Below, piece by piece: positions 53,365 to 64,000 of a stretch of 64,000 nucleotides of DNA (positions are counted from its first letter, which is position 1; the number at the start of each line of letters is the position of its first letter). The notes beneath the pieces are model-generated. The model searched no databases, had not been told where the DNA came from, and saw only the letters and a list, made by a program, of their open reading frames with translations. Source of the DNA: Blasia pusilla. Taxonomy: Eukaryota > Marchantiophyta > Marchantiopsida > Blasiales. Position numbers and translations under genes: made by a program. The stretch lies in contig CM114272.1 in assembly GCA_050084515.1 (NCBI GenBank), positions 25,296,001-25,360,000 on the forward strand, read 5' to 3'.

Positions 53365-54371
53365 ATGAATGGATCGTCGGGTGCTGTCACGTTCAGCTCA
53401 GCTCCTTCGGTAGATGACACAAGTAACCTGGACTAGAAAGAATTGAAGTGTTCTCCTCCAACTGCATCGTAGGTAGACGGGCGGGTGGATCGTCACTCCC
53501 AGAAGTGCTTAGACGGAGTGGGGGATAGTGCAAATTGCCAGCAGCAAGCACCTTCCTGTGCGCATGCGTCAGTTTCACTCCTGCGGAGATAGGAATCATT
53601 GGTTACGAACATGGCGCACAGTTACACTGCAATACACAAGCTACTCAAAGAGAGCGTGGGCAAGGTTACGGTGACAAGCGTCATTCATTGGAGTTTCTAA
53701 AGAAACATCTCCTTGCAAAAGTAGGACACGAAGCTGGAGCCAGAATGTTCGACAATGTTGGTCTGGTCGGCGTTGGTTCAACCTGAGGCATGAGTATTGA
53801 CTGGGATTTTAGTCTGGTCATCGTCATTAAGCTTCTGGCGGTCTTCGATCGCTTGCGACGAGGAATTTGGGTGGCGACGGAAAATCATCGTTGATTGGAG
53901 GGTGGACTCTGACTATTTCGTAATCTCTTTCGAAGACGAACTTTGTAGACCTTTCGAATGGTGAAACTAGTGTATGATCACCGGCTCGTAGTACCGTCAC
54001 GAGAATGTTGTCATCATTTGTGCCTGTGATCGACAATCAGAATTAGTTGTCCTACTACATGATACGGGCACAAAAGAAACCAAGGCAGTCCCCTTACTGT
54101 TAGGTGCAAACGTCCAACTAGGTTACGTTTCTAACTCGCCGGGAACGTATACTGAAGTTCATTCAGAAATAGAAAACATTATGAAGAGCGTAGCTACGAA
54201 TGAGACCATGAGATCAATGTCCTGAGAACACTGCAGTTTCTGAAGCACTGTCTCACCTCATACTTCGTCCACACGTCGTTCTAACGCGGCAACATCCCAG
54301 GCACCGCCAACGCACGAAAACATACAGATCACCAAGAAGGGGAGCCTGGGAGCCATCGTCGCCAGATGCAT
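53365..54371 (-). pseudogene. Duplicated SPH gene lacking its SPH domain
   Basis: Exon 1 starts at 54371 with MHLATMAPRLPFLVICMFSC, a signal peptide like that of the gene at 51 kb, but reaches TGA just before a good donor (GAG/GTGAGA). A middle exon (about 54025-53840) and a partial exon 3 (VKLTHAHRKVLAAG..., TAPDDPFI) are recognisable. Homology stops at about 53365, inside the exon at the codons for DDPFI, so the whole SPH domain is missing. A TATA box at 54484-54491 and upstream homology to about 54.8 kb show that a segment of at least 1.4 kb was duplicated. Confidence 0.8.
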
Positions 54372-55162
54372 AGCAATTGCAGACTTCTGTTCGAGAAAGG
54401 GAAGCCAAAAGGGATACCCAAGTGGAGTGATAAAACTCTCAGAGAGGAAGGAAAGGCGGGAGTCACCGTTACGAGATGTCGGAGCTTTATACCCTCTTTA
54501 GAGCGGCGTCTGAAGGTGGTGCGGTTCACCGTGGTTTCTGAACTGAGCTGGTAGCATTGAGAGATGGGCACGTCTCCCACCCAAAATATTGCCGCCCACT
54601 CATTCGCCACCGCCGAAAGCGTAACGATGAACTGGACAGCACCTTCGGCAGTCAATACTCATGCATCAGGTCTGAACGAACCTCCCAAACCGGTTCCGCC
54701 TAGACAACCGGTTAGTTCTCTCAATCAAACACGTAATAGGTATTTTTTTTCAGTAGTTTCTGTGATTTTCATATTAGAAAGATTGGAGAAGCGATGGGAT
54801 GACCTACGAAGAAACTTAAGTAGAGTAGAGTTAACAAAGGTAATGAACGGAGAGCACGACGTGACACAAGGCATACTCTCGTTTCCAGATAAGAGCCACC
54901 GCGGAAGAAATAATTAGGGTCTAATCCGATACCACCTATCATTCCCCGCAACTACCTATTCCATTCCCCACAAGCGTTCGTTAACCAAATTGATTTCTTT
55001 AGTTCTTTCCGTTCGGTTTTTTTCTTTTTAATTCTATATTCGCATTTCTATCCTTCCATCCGCGTCTCTCTCATAAGTTTTGAAGCTTGACTTCGAGGTT
55101 TTCTAAGGGCTTTTTTTGATATTTTTCGCTTCGCGATTGGTTTATCTTAACATATCCAGCAA

Positions 55163-57242
55163 ATGATTTTGTCTCTCTTATATAAGGGGTGTGCGTATAT
55201 GGCGGCAAGTGGTCTCCCTTTCTCTATCTCTTGGCTATTAGGGGCTTGTTATTTGATGGATGTGGATAAGCCTCCTTTAGATGTGCGCCCTTTGGCTATT
55301 GGAGAGATTTTATACCCCTCGGTTAGTCGATCTCTATGTTTACAATTTCTTCTTCACTTTAGTGCCCATTTATTTCTTTATCAATTTGGAGTGGCAACTC
55401 CTCGAGGTTGTGAGGTTGTGATGCATGAGATTCGCTCCACTCTTGATATTCATCCAGATTAGATAGCAATTCAAATTGATGTGGCTAACGCATTCAATTC
55501 CGTTTCTCGTGCGGCCATCTTTGAGGAGTTACGTTGTGTAGGAGGACAACTTGCGAGCCTCATTCCATTTGTTCGCTCCTTCTATATCTATGATACGCCC
55601 ATTATCTATTCCAATCATGCTACTTCCGGGGAATATAGTATTCTACAATCGGCTTGTGACACACGTTAAGGTGATCCCATAGGTGGCCCACTCTTTGCCA
55701 TTGCCCATATTCGTGCCTTTTAATCATCAGCGCAAGCATTTCTATCTTGTCTTTTTTCTTCTATTGTTGATGACACTTACATTATAGATACTCTTTCTGA
55801 AGTGGTTCCTGCTTATACCCATTTCGTGGAGTAACTCTCTTTCTTAAATCTTAAATTCCAACCTAGTGAATGTGGAGTATGATTTCCTTCATGCCTTCCC
55901 TCAACATTCATCCCACCTATTCCTAATTTTCCCATATACATTGAAGGCGTAGAGTTCTTGGGATCCCAATTCACTTCATCGACTATGTCTCAAAGACATG
56001 GAATAGCTTTATTTGTTACCTCATCTAGGGGATCCCCAAGTGGCTTATGGGATTCTCTCCCAATATTTTCTACGACGTCCTTCCTACTTTGTTCGCACTT
56101 GTCCTCCCACTTCAAGGTTCTTACATCGGTTGGCCTCTTTTGACGCTTCTATCTTGGCAACTTTTGGTTAACTTCTTGGCCCGAATACCTTTGAGGGAGA
56201 GGACGGTGTCTTTGCTTCACGACAAGCTATTTTGACTTTTTCTTTTGGAGGGGTGGGATTGTCCACCATAGTCGCATTTGCTCCCGTAGTCTTTTTGGAG
56301 AGTTGGGCGTTGGTAACACCGATTATAGCTTCAAGATTTTTCCAAGGAGATACACCAATCTTGATGGATCATATCGCCCACGTGGAGGAGGGGGACTTGT
56401 TATTTCAAAAATAACTGAGATCTTCATGAGCTCTTCTTTCTCTTGCTACACAAGAAATTCTACCCCCTTTCAATCAACTGATTACGGGAGGGCTTGATTT
56501 GCTTCAAGAGCATATCTTCGAGAATCTGCATCAAATCAACTTTTCCAGCATTCTCTCCGAGGCATCCTCTGACACTAATCGAGCTCGTATACGTTCATTT
56601 GCAGGTACTAGAGTGGGGGCGGGGCTTATTGCAAATCATGTTATTCTTCCATTTTGTCTTCCTCAAAGTATATTCTCGAAAACATTGCAGTTACGTCTTG
56701 GACTTTCCCATCCTTCTCTCTTAGGTATGCCGAATTGTGCATGCGGGGATCCCATTGATGCCAAGGATATCCGATGTGCATATGATGGAGAATGAACGGC
56801 CACACATGATGTTATTAGAGAGGCGGTAGCATCGATGGCTCGTATCGCAGGATATACCATTGGGCAAGAGCAACTCCATGTCCTACCTTCAACCACACAA
56901 GCAACCTCTGGTCGGAGAGTGGATCTTGTTATGTCTCGAGGTGGATTCCGGACACTAGATGATGTGGTGGTTGTTGATCGAACACGTTCCATCTTGGTGT
57001 GTCGAGCCGCACACATCAAAGGTTTGGCGGCCGATGCAGTAGCAAGAATCAAGAAATCAAGAAATCAAATCAAGAAATTAAGTTATGATGTGAGACATGC
57101 GATTGATGGATTTATTCCTTTTGTAGTGGAAGTATTTGGTCATTTACATGTATCTTTTGTTACTTTCTTGAAAACATATGCTCATCAGTCACTCTCGAGA
57201 ATCATCCCCTTGCCTCTTCCCGTAGTCCTTCTCTCTCGGTAG
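55163..57242 (+). pseudogene. Non-LTR retroelement: reverse transcriptase with restriction-like endonuclease (broken)
   Basis: RT blocks: PPLDVRPLAIGEILYPSVSR, QFGVATPRGCEVVMHEIR, IQIDVANAFNSVSRAAIFEE, then CDTR*GDPIGGPLFAIAH and SSIVDDTYIID. Here the usual catalytic FADD-like box reads VDDT. A C-terminal CxC...HC-type zinc cluster (MPNCACGDPID) precedes an endonuclease-like RRVDLVMSRGGFRTLDDVVV, a PD-(D/E)XK pattern. The order RT, Cys cluster, endonuclease fits RLE-type LINEs. Many frameshifts and stops are present. One stop (55460) is TAG, probably from TGG. Confidence 0.75.
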
Positions 57243-58423
57243 TTACTACTTAGTGGCCTTACAACATGCAAAAGCCTTGGCATTGATACCTTGTGCGGAG
57301 ATGGTGGGGATAGCTCGCCCCGTCATCCATTACCAACCGCTCATATTCTTGTCATATTTGTTTCAAGTTATCAATCTTGTTGCCATTATCTTTTTCATTC
57401 TTTTATGCATTTTTTATTCCTCTTTTGAGTTGTTTTTTTTTTTCCTCCTTGGTATATATTTAATGCAGTATGCTTACCATCTCTTAAAAGTGACTTCCGA
57501 GTGTCCACGTTCCAAATTGCTTCGAGCTAAAGAAAAAACAATTTGTGGAACCCACTATTTTTAGACTTCCAAAAGGGTGTATAAAACTCGATTATCATAA
57601 TATCTTGCAAACACCGATGGATTTCTCAAAATGGTGAGAACGAGATTGGTCCGTTCAGTTCCATCGGGACACGTGGCCCCCGTGATATGCTCCTTATCTC
57701 CATCGCTAAAACCCGAAGTTGGCTCCTCCATCCTCCAACTTTCACGACTCAAGTTCCCCTTATAAATGTGAGAATAGTTCGTCTTTTTTGATCTGGCGGA
57801 GCAGCCGAGAACCGGCGTAAACTATGTGGACGGTTTCGAAAGAAATTTTCCCGAAATTGGCTCAGAGGTTATTAGGGGTGTCACAGAGCCCAGAGCCGGG
57901 ACACCGCATGGATTGGAGTGGTCCAGCAAATGCATCGGGATAGCACACCCACGGAGCTTTTCACCAGTGCGGAGGCGGGGAGCTACCCGTTTCTAAGCCG
58001 GGAAAAGCCCCGCTTCGAGAGTTCTGGGTACCCGGGCAGGCCAGCGGAAGGTCTTTGACACCCCTATTAACTTTTCCCCCGAATCAGATACTGTCGTTCG
58101 TGGATCTCCTCCACACAAAACTACGAATGCAAAACCTTTAAGTTTGAAAGTTTGGCCCCGCGTACGAGTGTCCGAAGATTGCATCGAGAAAAAGGGAAAT
58201 ATCTGACTGCTCTGCCGCTCTCTGTATATCCCATCGCCTTCGCGATGTACAGAGAACAAGACAAACTTTGGAATGATGCTTCAATAAGAGAACGGACACT
58301 AGCCCTTTCGCCATCGAATACATCTAATTCTGCTGGGGCTGTAGATCACTCTCTGGGCAAGTAAGTTGTTAGTCAAGAAAAGTTTCAAACCGACTCAAAA
58401 AATAAAAGATGAGAGCCTCCGAA
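57243..58423. other. Spacer with no recognised gene
   Basis: AT-rich to about 57.5 kb, then more GC-rich at 57.8-58.1 kb. No rRNA, tRNA or protein is recognised. It separates the non-LTR relic from the inverted SPH fragment. Confidence 0.4.
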
Positions 58424-58722
58424 CGATCCATTGATTGTCCAGAAGCTGCCGACTCTCATGCTCCTTCACTGCCGAAACGCGGATGACTACTTGACAGCCC
58501 AGAAAGATGCGACGTGCCATTTCCACAATCTACTGGTGCTTCTTCCGGTATGCGGGATCGTCCAACCTCCACCAGGAATTCAACTTGTGTTCGGACGGAT
58601 GGACCTGTGTTTGGAAACGTCGAGTGCACCGTCTGTATTTGAAAACGGGTCTTTTTTATCTACGATGACCCTAAACCCTAGGAGATGCGCCGGTTAATGC
58701 TTACTGGTGGTTGGCATGGTAG
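58424..58722 (+). pseudogene. Inverted SPH-domain fragment
   Basis: On the plus strand: LIVQKLPTLMLLHCRNADD, then in shifted frames the counterparts of YHF, WCFF and FNVW, ending LGDAPVNAYWWLAW and TAG at 58720. It begins at CGATCCATT, the same point where the duplicate at 53365 loses homology, and ends at the natural stop codon. It is therefore the missing 3' end of that duplicate, in opposite orientation 5 kb away. Confidence 0.8.
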
Positions 58723-61700
58723 ATTTATAGCAGTGAAGCAGCTAGCATGGGGCTGGTAGAGTGGAGTGATCTGACGATTCTAAGAGTCCGGTTCAATTTG
58801 AGTGTAAGAAATCACTTGAAGAAGTATCTTTCTTAATGACCTCTTGGCTGCCTAATTCGGATGATTAACTTTTGTTTTTTTCATTGAATAATATGCTACT
58901 CCAGGAGATTATAATATAACTTCGTCTTAGTTTGGCTTCACAATATAAGGATTCACGAAGACGAAGCTATATTCTAATCTGGTGGAAACTATACAAAGAA
59001 GCATATTATTCAATGAAAAAAGAATATAGCATCGTCTTACTGAAGCAAGCAAAAATTGTGCTTGCTTCACACCGTGTGTTTTTTTCGTCGTCGTACATGG
59101 TGGCCAAAGAACCAGGTGCTTAAGATTACCAGTACACAAGTCTCAAAGCAGTTTTCAATGAATCAACTAGGAAGGAAAAGGGTATAACAAGGTTCAAGTA
59201 CTTAGTGGGAAAGAGGTTGAAGGGGTTTGCAGGAGAAAAATGCTCAAGTGGTAAGTGATAGTAGTAGAAGGTAATAATTCGTGATGGTTGGTTCTTAGGC
59301 AACATCAACAAGAAACAGTTGGTAGGGACCTATAAGGAATTCCTCCCACTCCACACCAACACGAGAAAAGGGAATGGGCTAATATTTTCTCCCATATCAC
59401 TCACCAACACAAGAGACTAGAGGAGGCCTCACTGTCTTCCTAATCACGTTTTAATCTGCAAGGAGATTAACAAATCAATAAATAAAGACGTTTTGCCCTA
59501 GAGCCATGGAACCATAGTTGAAGAATGGGCTATGAATCCTACCACTTCCCCTCTCCATATTGAATAAATAGCCATTCTAGGGATTGAGTGTTCTGGATTG
59601 AATACTAGGTTCTTTGAATTTTTACTTGTCAATGCGCCTCTTTTGAATTTTCTAGTTTGACCTTAGTGAAAGCTCCCGGGACCAGGTTGTTTCTTCTTTG
59701 TTGAACTCTCCCTCTCTCTCTTTACCCTCCCTCCTTCACATGACACTTACTATTTGAGCATTTTTCCAATAGGGAACTTCTCAATTTCTTGGAGAATTAA
59801 AAAACCCAACAATAAATTTTGAATGAAGCTAAATATTGAAAGATTTAAATGGAGAGCTCTTTAAAATGGAATTCTACTTATAATATAGAGGTCTACAAGA
59901 CTACACTTTGGATCCCATAAATACTTCTAAGTTCAAATGGAGATTAAAAAAATTCTATGATATATTTTTACATGTTATAGAAACCTGTTTTTGAATTCCA
60001 AGATCATGTCAATAAGTCTCATGTAGTTTGAACATATACATATCTATTGTAACCCCTACCACTATTGAGTAGAGGATCAAGTATATTAAAAGCCACATGT
60101 AATTCTTATGCTAGCCATAGTGGCGAACACAAATATATGAGTTGCCATCACAACCTAGCTTTCCTTATTATGAGAAGATAGCATTTATGACAATAGGATT
60201 ACGTAGACTCTATTAAGCATTCTAATGAGAGAGATACACAAACCTACTCCCATATGTCCACATCAACCTAAGGTAAAATTAATTGAGTCCAAATGCTAAG
60301 AGTAAAAATCCTATCCAACCCAAATAGATTATGTGTACTATGTCCGATTGTGCTTTGTGTGTATAAAGCCTAAACTTACAACCAGCCATAGAGATAATAA
60401 TTCATTAATCAATTAGTAAAAGGACTTCTATGAAAAGAGATTACTCCATGAGGTTCTCATATGAACCAACTACACTAAGAAGATATTGAGTGATAGAAGC
60501 TCAAAATAGGATTATATGGCCTATCTCATCCCTTTCTACATCTTGAAGATACCTTCTTACATGTGATCTCTTATAAGTACATGCCATACATCCCTTCTCT
60601 CCCATGTAAGTACGTGGATGTTAAAGGTTGGGCAATATCTTCATTTTTATTTAAAGAAACCTTGGCAAGTCCTTCCAAAAGTGCTTGTGACCAAAGACAA
60701 GTCCTTTGGATCAGTTCTTATTATGTGCATGTGACCCCAAAGGCTCACAAAGTAGAGATTTTAAAAGCTATTTCTTGATTGGCAAGTTTCTTCTAGTTGA
60801 AGTGAGTGGTTTCTGTCTAGTACATGTAGAGGGTGCAACACTTACTCTCAAGGATGATACAAAGAAGCTTGGTTGTTGACGGAGAGTCCATCAGTGTGTA
60901 TTTATATAAGAAACTTTTAAGCTCTTCTATCTTATCTATGTGTAGGGATATTTCTAGAGTACGGTTAGATATTAAAGGTGTGTGTAGAGAGTATTGATTC
61001 AATGGTTCCCCATCATAACTATTTCCTCCACTATCCCATGGCCACATATTAACCATCTTTGATAGTTTTCACGGTCCAATGATCAAATATTGACCATAAA
61101 TGTATCTACTTGGGTCCCATGACCAATTAAACAGCAGTTCGGTATTCTTTGGAAGAAAGCTTTGGTTTATCCTAGCTCTACCTTATTTAATTGAGCCATG
61201 GACATGGATAGATGATTTCGCTCTAGACAAACCATTGGCCAGATTAAACGTGGCTCACCAACTTCTTTAACCACCATCTAACCCTGGTTAGTTTCAAAAC
61301 TTGGACATAGGTTTCATGCCATCTACTCCGTAACCATGATTTGATATGGCATCATCATTTATCTATTGTGGATATACATTTCATCCCAATCTAGTCACAG
61401 TCAAGCTTGGTATGTCACAATAATATTGTCCTTATTAAAAGCAAGGGTATGGCACCACCACGTGGCATCTTGGCTTGGAGGAATTCAAACCTTCACAGTT
61501 AGAAACTAGTAAGACGATAGGACATGTGAACAAGACCCGTAAGGTTCCGATGCAATGGATCGTTAGAATTCGAAAATTCTTTGATTGGAATCGTCCAAGT
61601 ATAAATCCGTGCGGTCCGTTTCTGTATGCCATCTCTTTGTGGTCTCCTCGATTGTTCCTCTGCTCTCTTGCCTCGGTGCTGGGAGGCCATTGAAGTGGTG

Positions 61701-61744
61701 GAGTCGGAGGATCGAAGTGGTGGGGGTGTTCACTACGAGGGAGG
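58723..61744. other. AT-rich stretch without recognised genes
   Basis: One fold-back structure (58873-59030) and otherwise unrecognised AT-rich DNA. The last ~300 bp should contain the promoter and 5' UTR of the aspartic protease gene. Confidence 0.5.
58873..59030. repeat. Small fold-back element
   Basis: Outer arms share CATTGAATAATATGCT (left, about 58882) and its complement (right, about 59004-59020). A second inner pair, CTTCGTCTT and AAGACGAAG with flanking ATATA, lies inside. Size and structure resemble a MITE. Confidence 0.7.
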
Positions 61745-63229
61745 ATGATGGGGAAGAATAAGGAGGAGGTGCGAGTGTGGTTGACAGAGGCAGCGATGAA
61801 GGTGTGGGTTGCGACTGCCATCGTGGCGATGGCGGGAGCGTTGCTAGTCTCGGGGATGGTGGCGGAGCTTACGTTTCCTCCTCAAGCCGAAGCAGCATCC
61901 ACCACCACGAGAGGCGAATTTATGGCGGCTCCGGCCCTGATCAGATCCGCAATCCGGGCGCAGATGACTCGCCTGGAGCCTTCCCACCTTTCGAGGGCTA
62001 GCGTCGCCGAGAGAATAGCCCACCATGTCCAGAGCAGCGCAGCCCGCGCGCGATTCATCAACGCGCAGACGAAGAGCAGCGGTAGCACCTCTTCGTGGGC
62101 GTCGAGCATCACAACCGTTCCTGGAGGCTACGCCATGTCGCTCTCCCTAGGCGATCCCGTTCAGACGTTCACGGTCCTGGCGGACACGGGAAGCGATTTG
62201 ACGTGGGTTCAATCCAGCGACTGCAACCCGTGCTTTCGGCAGCCTGGATCGCCCTACCAGCGATCGAAATCCTCCAGCTACGAAGCACTGGGTTGCGCGA
62301 GCAAGCTGTGCGCGGAGTTGGGGACGCAATCCGCATGCGGGCGCTCCGGGGAGTTCGGATCTACGGGCCATGACGAGCACTGCCGCTACGAGTACGAGTA
62401 CGGCGACGAGTCCATCACCACGGGGCTGTTCTCCACGGAAACCATCACGCTGAAGGCCACCGACGGCACCGCGCTCGACTTTCCTCGCTTCCGCTTCGGT
62501 TTGGGGCTCGGAAGCGATGTCGATTTCGAAGGAGTCGATGGGCTTCTCGGCCTCGGCCAGGGCCCCATCTCCTTCACTTCGCAGCTCGGAGCCAAGTATG
62601 GCCGGGTTTTTCAGTACTGCCTGCAGACCTTCCAAGAGCAGAATCACTCCAGCCCTATCATCTTCGGGGCTAGCGCGGTGCCCTCCACCGGAATCGCTTA
62701 CACCCCCTTGCAGTCGACGAGTCAGAGCGAGCTCGTTCCGACGGGGACGTTCTGGTTCCTGGACTTGCAGAGCTTGAGCGTGGACGGCGAGAAGCTGCAG
62801 GTGGTGTCGAATTCCAAGGCGGATGACTCGCGGACCACCATTATCGACTCTGGGACCACCGTGTCGCAGCTGGACTTCGAGATCTACCACGCGCTCAGAG
62901 CTTCTCTGGTGTCCAAGGTGGCGTTCCCTCTGACTTACGGAGGAGTGCCCTCCATGGGAACTCTGGATCTGTGCTTCAATACCACGGAGGATCGCCACCC
63001 CGTATTCCCTGTCATCACCTTCAATTTCCGAAATGCGGATTGGGAACTCCCGCAGACCAACAGCTTCATCTCCCTCTTGGAAGATGGCTCGCTCTGGTGC
63101 CTGGCCATCCTGCCGTCCACCCAGGACATGCAGATCTTCGGAAACTTCCAGCAGCAGAACTTCATCGTCGTCTACGACCAGCCCAACGCCCGTCTGGGCT
63201 GGGTTGCTGCGGCCTGCGACGCAATCTGA
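61745..63229 (+). CDS. Pepsin-like aspartic protease (nepenthesin-type, A1 family)
   Basis: 494 aa, single exon, intact. A hydrophobic segment at residues 21-40 can act as signal peptide or anchor. A propeptide-like region runs to about 125. Catalytic motifs are DTGSDLTW (147-150) and DSGTTVS (368-371). A Cys-rich insert lies between them (CNPCF, CASKLC, CGRSG, HCRYEYEYGDE), as in nepenthesin-like enzymes, and the flap region shows YGDESITTGLFSTET. The usual FGC motif reads FGLGLG. The C-terminal region IFGNFQQQNFIVVYD is typical. It is expected in the secretory pathway, apoplast or vacuole. The start at 61745 opens with Met-Met; residue 19 is an alternative Met. GC-rich codons contrast with the AT-rich flank. 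Confidence 0.94.
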   Translation: MMGKNKEEVRVWLTEAAMKVWVATAIVAMAGALLVSGMVAELTFPPQAEAASTTTRGEFMAAPALIRSAIRAQMTRLEPSHLSRASVAERIAHHVQSSAARARFINAQTKSSGSTSSWASSITTVPGGYAMSLSLGDPVQTFTVLADTGSDLTWVQSSDCNPCFRQPGSPYQRSKSSSYEALGCASKLCAELGTQSACGRSGEFGSTGHDEHCRYEYEYGDESITTGLFSTETITLKATDGTALDFPRFRFGLGLGSDVDFEGVDGLLGLGQGPISFTSQLGAKYGRVFQYCLQTFQEQNHSSPIIFGASAVPSTGIAYTPLQSTSQSELVPTGTFWFLDLQSLSVDGEKLQVVSNSKADDSRTTIIDSGTTVSQLDFEIYHALRASLVSKVAFPLTYGGVPSMGTLDLCFNTTEDRHPVFPVITFNFRNADWELPQTNSFISLLEDGSLWCLAILPSTQDMQIFGNFQQQNFIVVYDQPNARLGWVAAACDAI

Positions 63230-64000
63230 GCCGCAGCAATCGATGAAATGGGAGCGACGAGCTCGCGGGGAGAAGCTCGCTAGTAATAAGACTCCGCTCC
63301 TGGCTAGCCTACCTAGAGATCTCATGATCAAGGCATAGTAGATTACGTAACTAGTGTGGACATGGATATTCGCCATCGCACTTTGTTTCGAATCGGATTC
63401 AATTGAATGTGGCAGAGTTGGAGTTTCTTTCAGCTTTCCACGCATCCACGCTGCGAATACCGTTTCACACATGCTGTGTTGTTGACAGTGAGCGCGTATA
63501 TTAGGAAGGCTATTAGGCTAGAGCAGGACTTTGGCAGTGCTGGTTTGGAGCAGCCTTCCAGATGTGTACACATTCGAGCATGCTTGATTTCGTGGCCAGA
63601 GATAGATGACGCTGGAATGCCGGTCTGGAAATGATCATGTTTTGTTTTCGGAGTGAAGTAAAGCCGAAGGCGATGTTCTGCGTGTCTCATGGAGCCTGCT
63701 TGTTCGTTATATCGCTGTTTTCAGTCGACCCCCACTCGATCCTTGGTCCAATCGAAGCTTGGTATCGATTATCTTCTTCCAATCATCCACTTCAACTCTC
63801 TGCCCGTGTCACTGTTGCAATGGAGGTGCCTTGAAATGTTTCTCGAACAGCACTGCCATAAACATTTTATAATATGACTGCGTTGACCTCGGTCGGTGTG
63901 GGTACGCGTGGCTGTACAGGCCGCCGTTGACACGAGTTGGGATGGACACGGTTGCTTTCACGCGAGTCCGTTGGCACTGGTCCGTCCGGGTACCGTTGGA
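63230..64000. other. 3' flank of the aspartic protease gene
   Basis: Presumed 3' UTR followed by sequence with no recognised gene up to the window edge. Short open frames here have no known domain. Confidence 0.5.

Noticed and set aside
62147-63472. 441-codon open frame on the minus strand
   Set aside because: It lies antisense to the aspartic protease gene and is a by-product of its GC-rich codons. The translation shows no domain and is Arg/Leu/Val-rich.
1-64000. CRISPR arrays, prophage or bacterial operon structure
   Set aside because: Spliced genes, plant families and eukaryotic transposons show nuclear plant DNA; no spaced short repeats of CRISPR type are seen.

Overview
This window is nuclear DNA from a land plant, most likely a bryophyte-grade plant (moss or liverwort). 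The evidence is three intact plant-type genes, a gene of the plant self-incompatibility-like (SPH) secreted protein family, GT-AG introns of about 120-135 bp, and dense accessory DNA made of decayed retroelements and DNA transposons. I cannot name the species.

Layout. 1-2427: ADP/ATP carrier gene with three coding exons. 2428-6434: mostly unrecognised, with a P-loop GTPase relic near 5.5-6.2 kb. 6435-12372: element 1, a reverse-oriented, rearranged Ty3/gypsy-type retrotransposon. 15457-16188: calmodulin-like gene on the minus strand. 17496-27397: element 2. 27429-36449: element 3. 37.3-41.9 kb: relics of two Helitrons. 45.5-46.25 kb: a ~123-bp tandem repeat. 47.1-49.3 kb: nearly open hAT transposase. 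49.8-51.1 kb: SPH gene. 53.4-54.4 kb: broken SPH duplicate. 55.2-57.2 kb: non-LTR retroelement with a restriction-like endonuclease. 58.4-58.7 kb: inverted SPH-domain fragment. 61745-63229: intronless pepsin-type aspartic protease gene.

The main discovery candidate is the element 1-3 family. Besides gag, protease, reverse transcriptase, RNase H and a DDE integrase, each copy carries a C5-cytosine DNA methyltransferase domain (motifs I, IV with PCQ, VI with ENV, VIII, IX/X) between protease and reverse transcriptase. Elements 2 and 3 end their polyprotein with a Cys4-His-Cys3 PHD finger, the residues expected of a histone-tail reader.

The non-coding anatomy is also unusual. The terminal repeats are not ordinary flanking LTRs but have the order B - interior - A - B - A', a split direct repeat or circularly permuted two-LTR layout. 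It is seen in two copies whose terminal sequences differ. Just after the 5' B lies an 11- or 14-nt sequence perfectly complementary to a site inside B about 31 nt downstream of a TATA-like box. This is the arrangement expected for Tf1-like self-priming by the 5' end of the element's own RNA, and both partners differ together between elements 2 and 3.

All three copies are mutated. Many stop codons are CAG to TAG or CGA to TGA, consistent with past cytosine methylation. Nothing here shows that any copy is active. Retroelement-encoded cytosine methyltransferases have been reported in dinoflagellates and charophyte algae (from memory), so the domain itself is not without precedent. Its combination with a PHD finger, self-priming and split repeats in a land plant is what most deserves checking.
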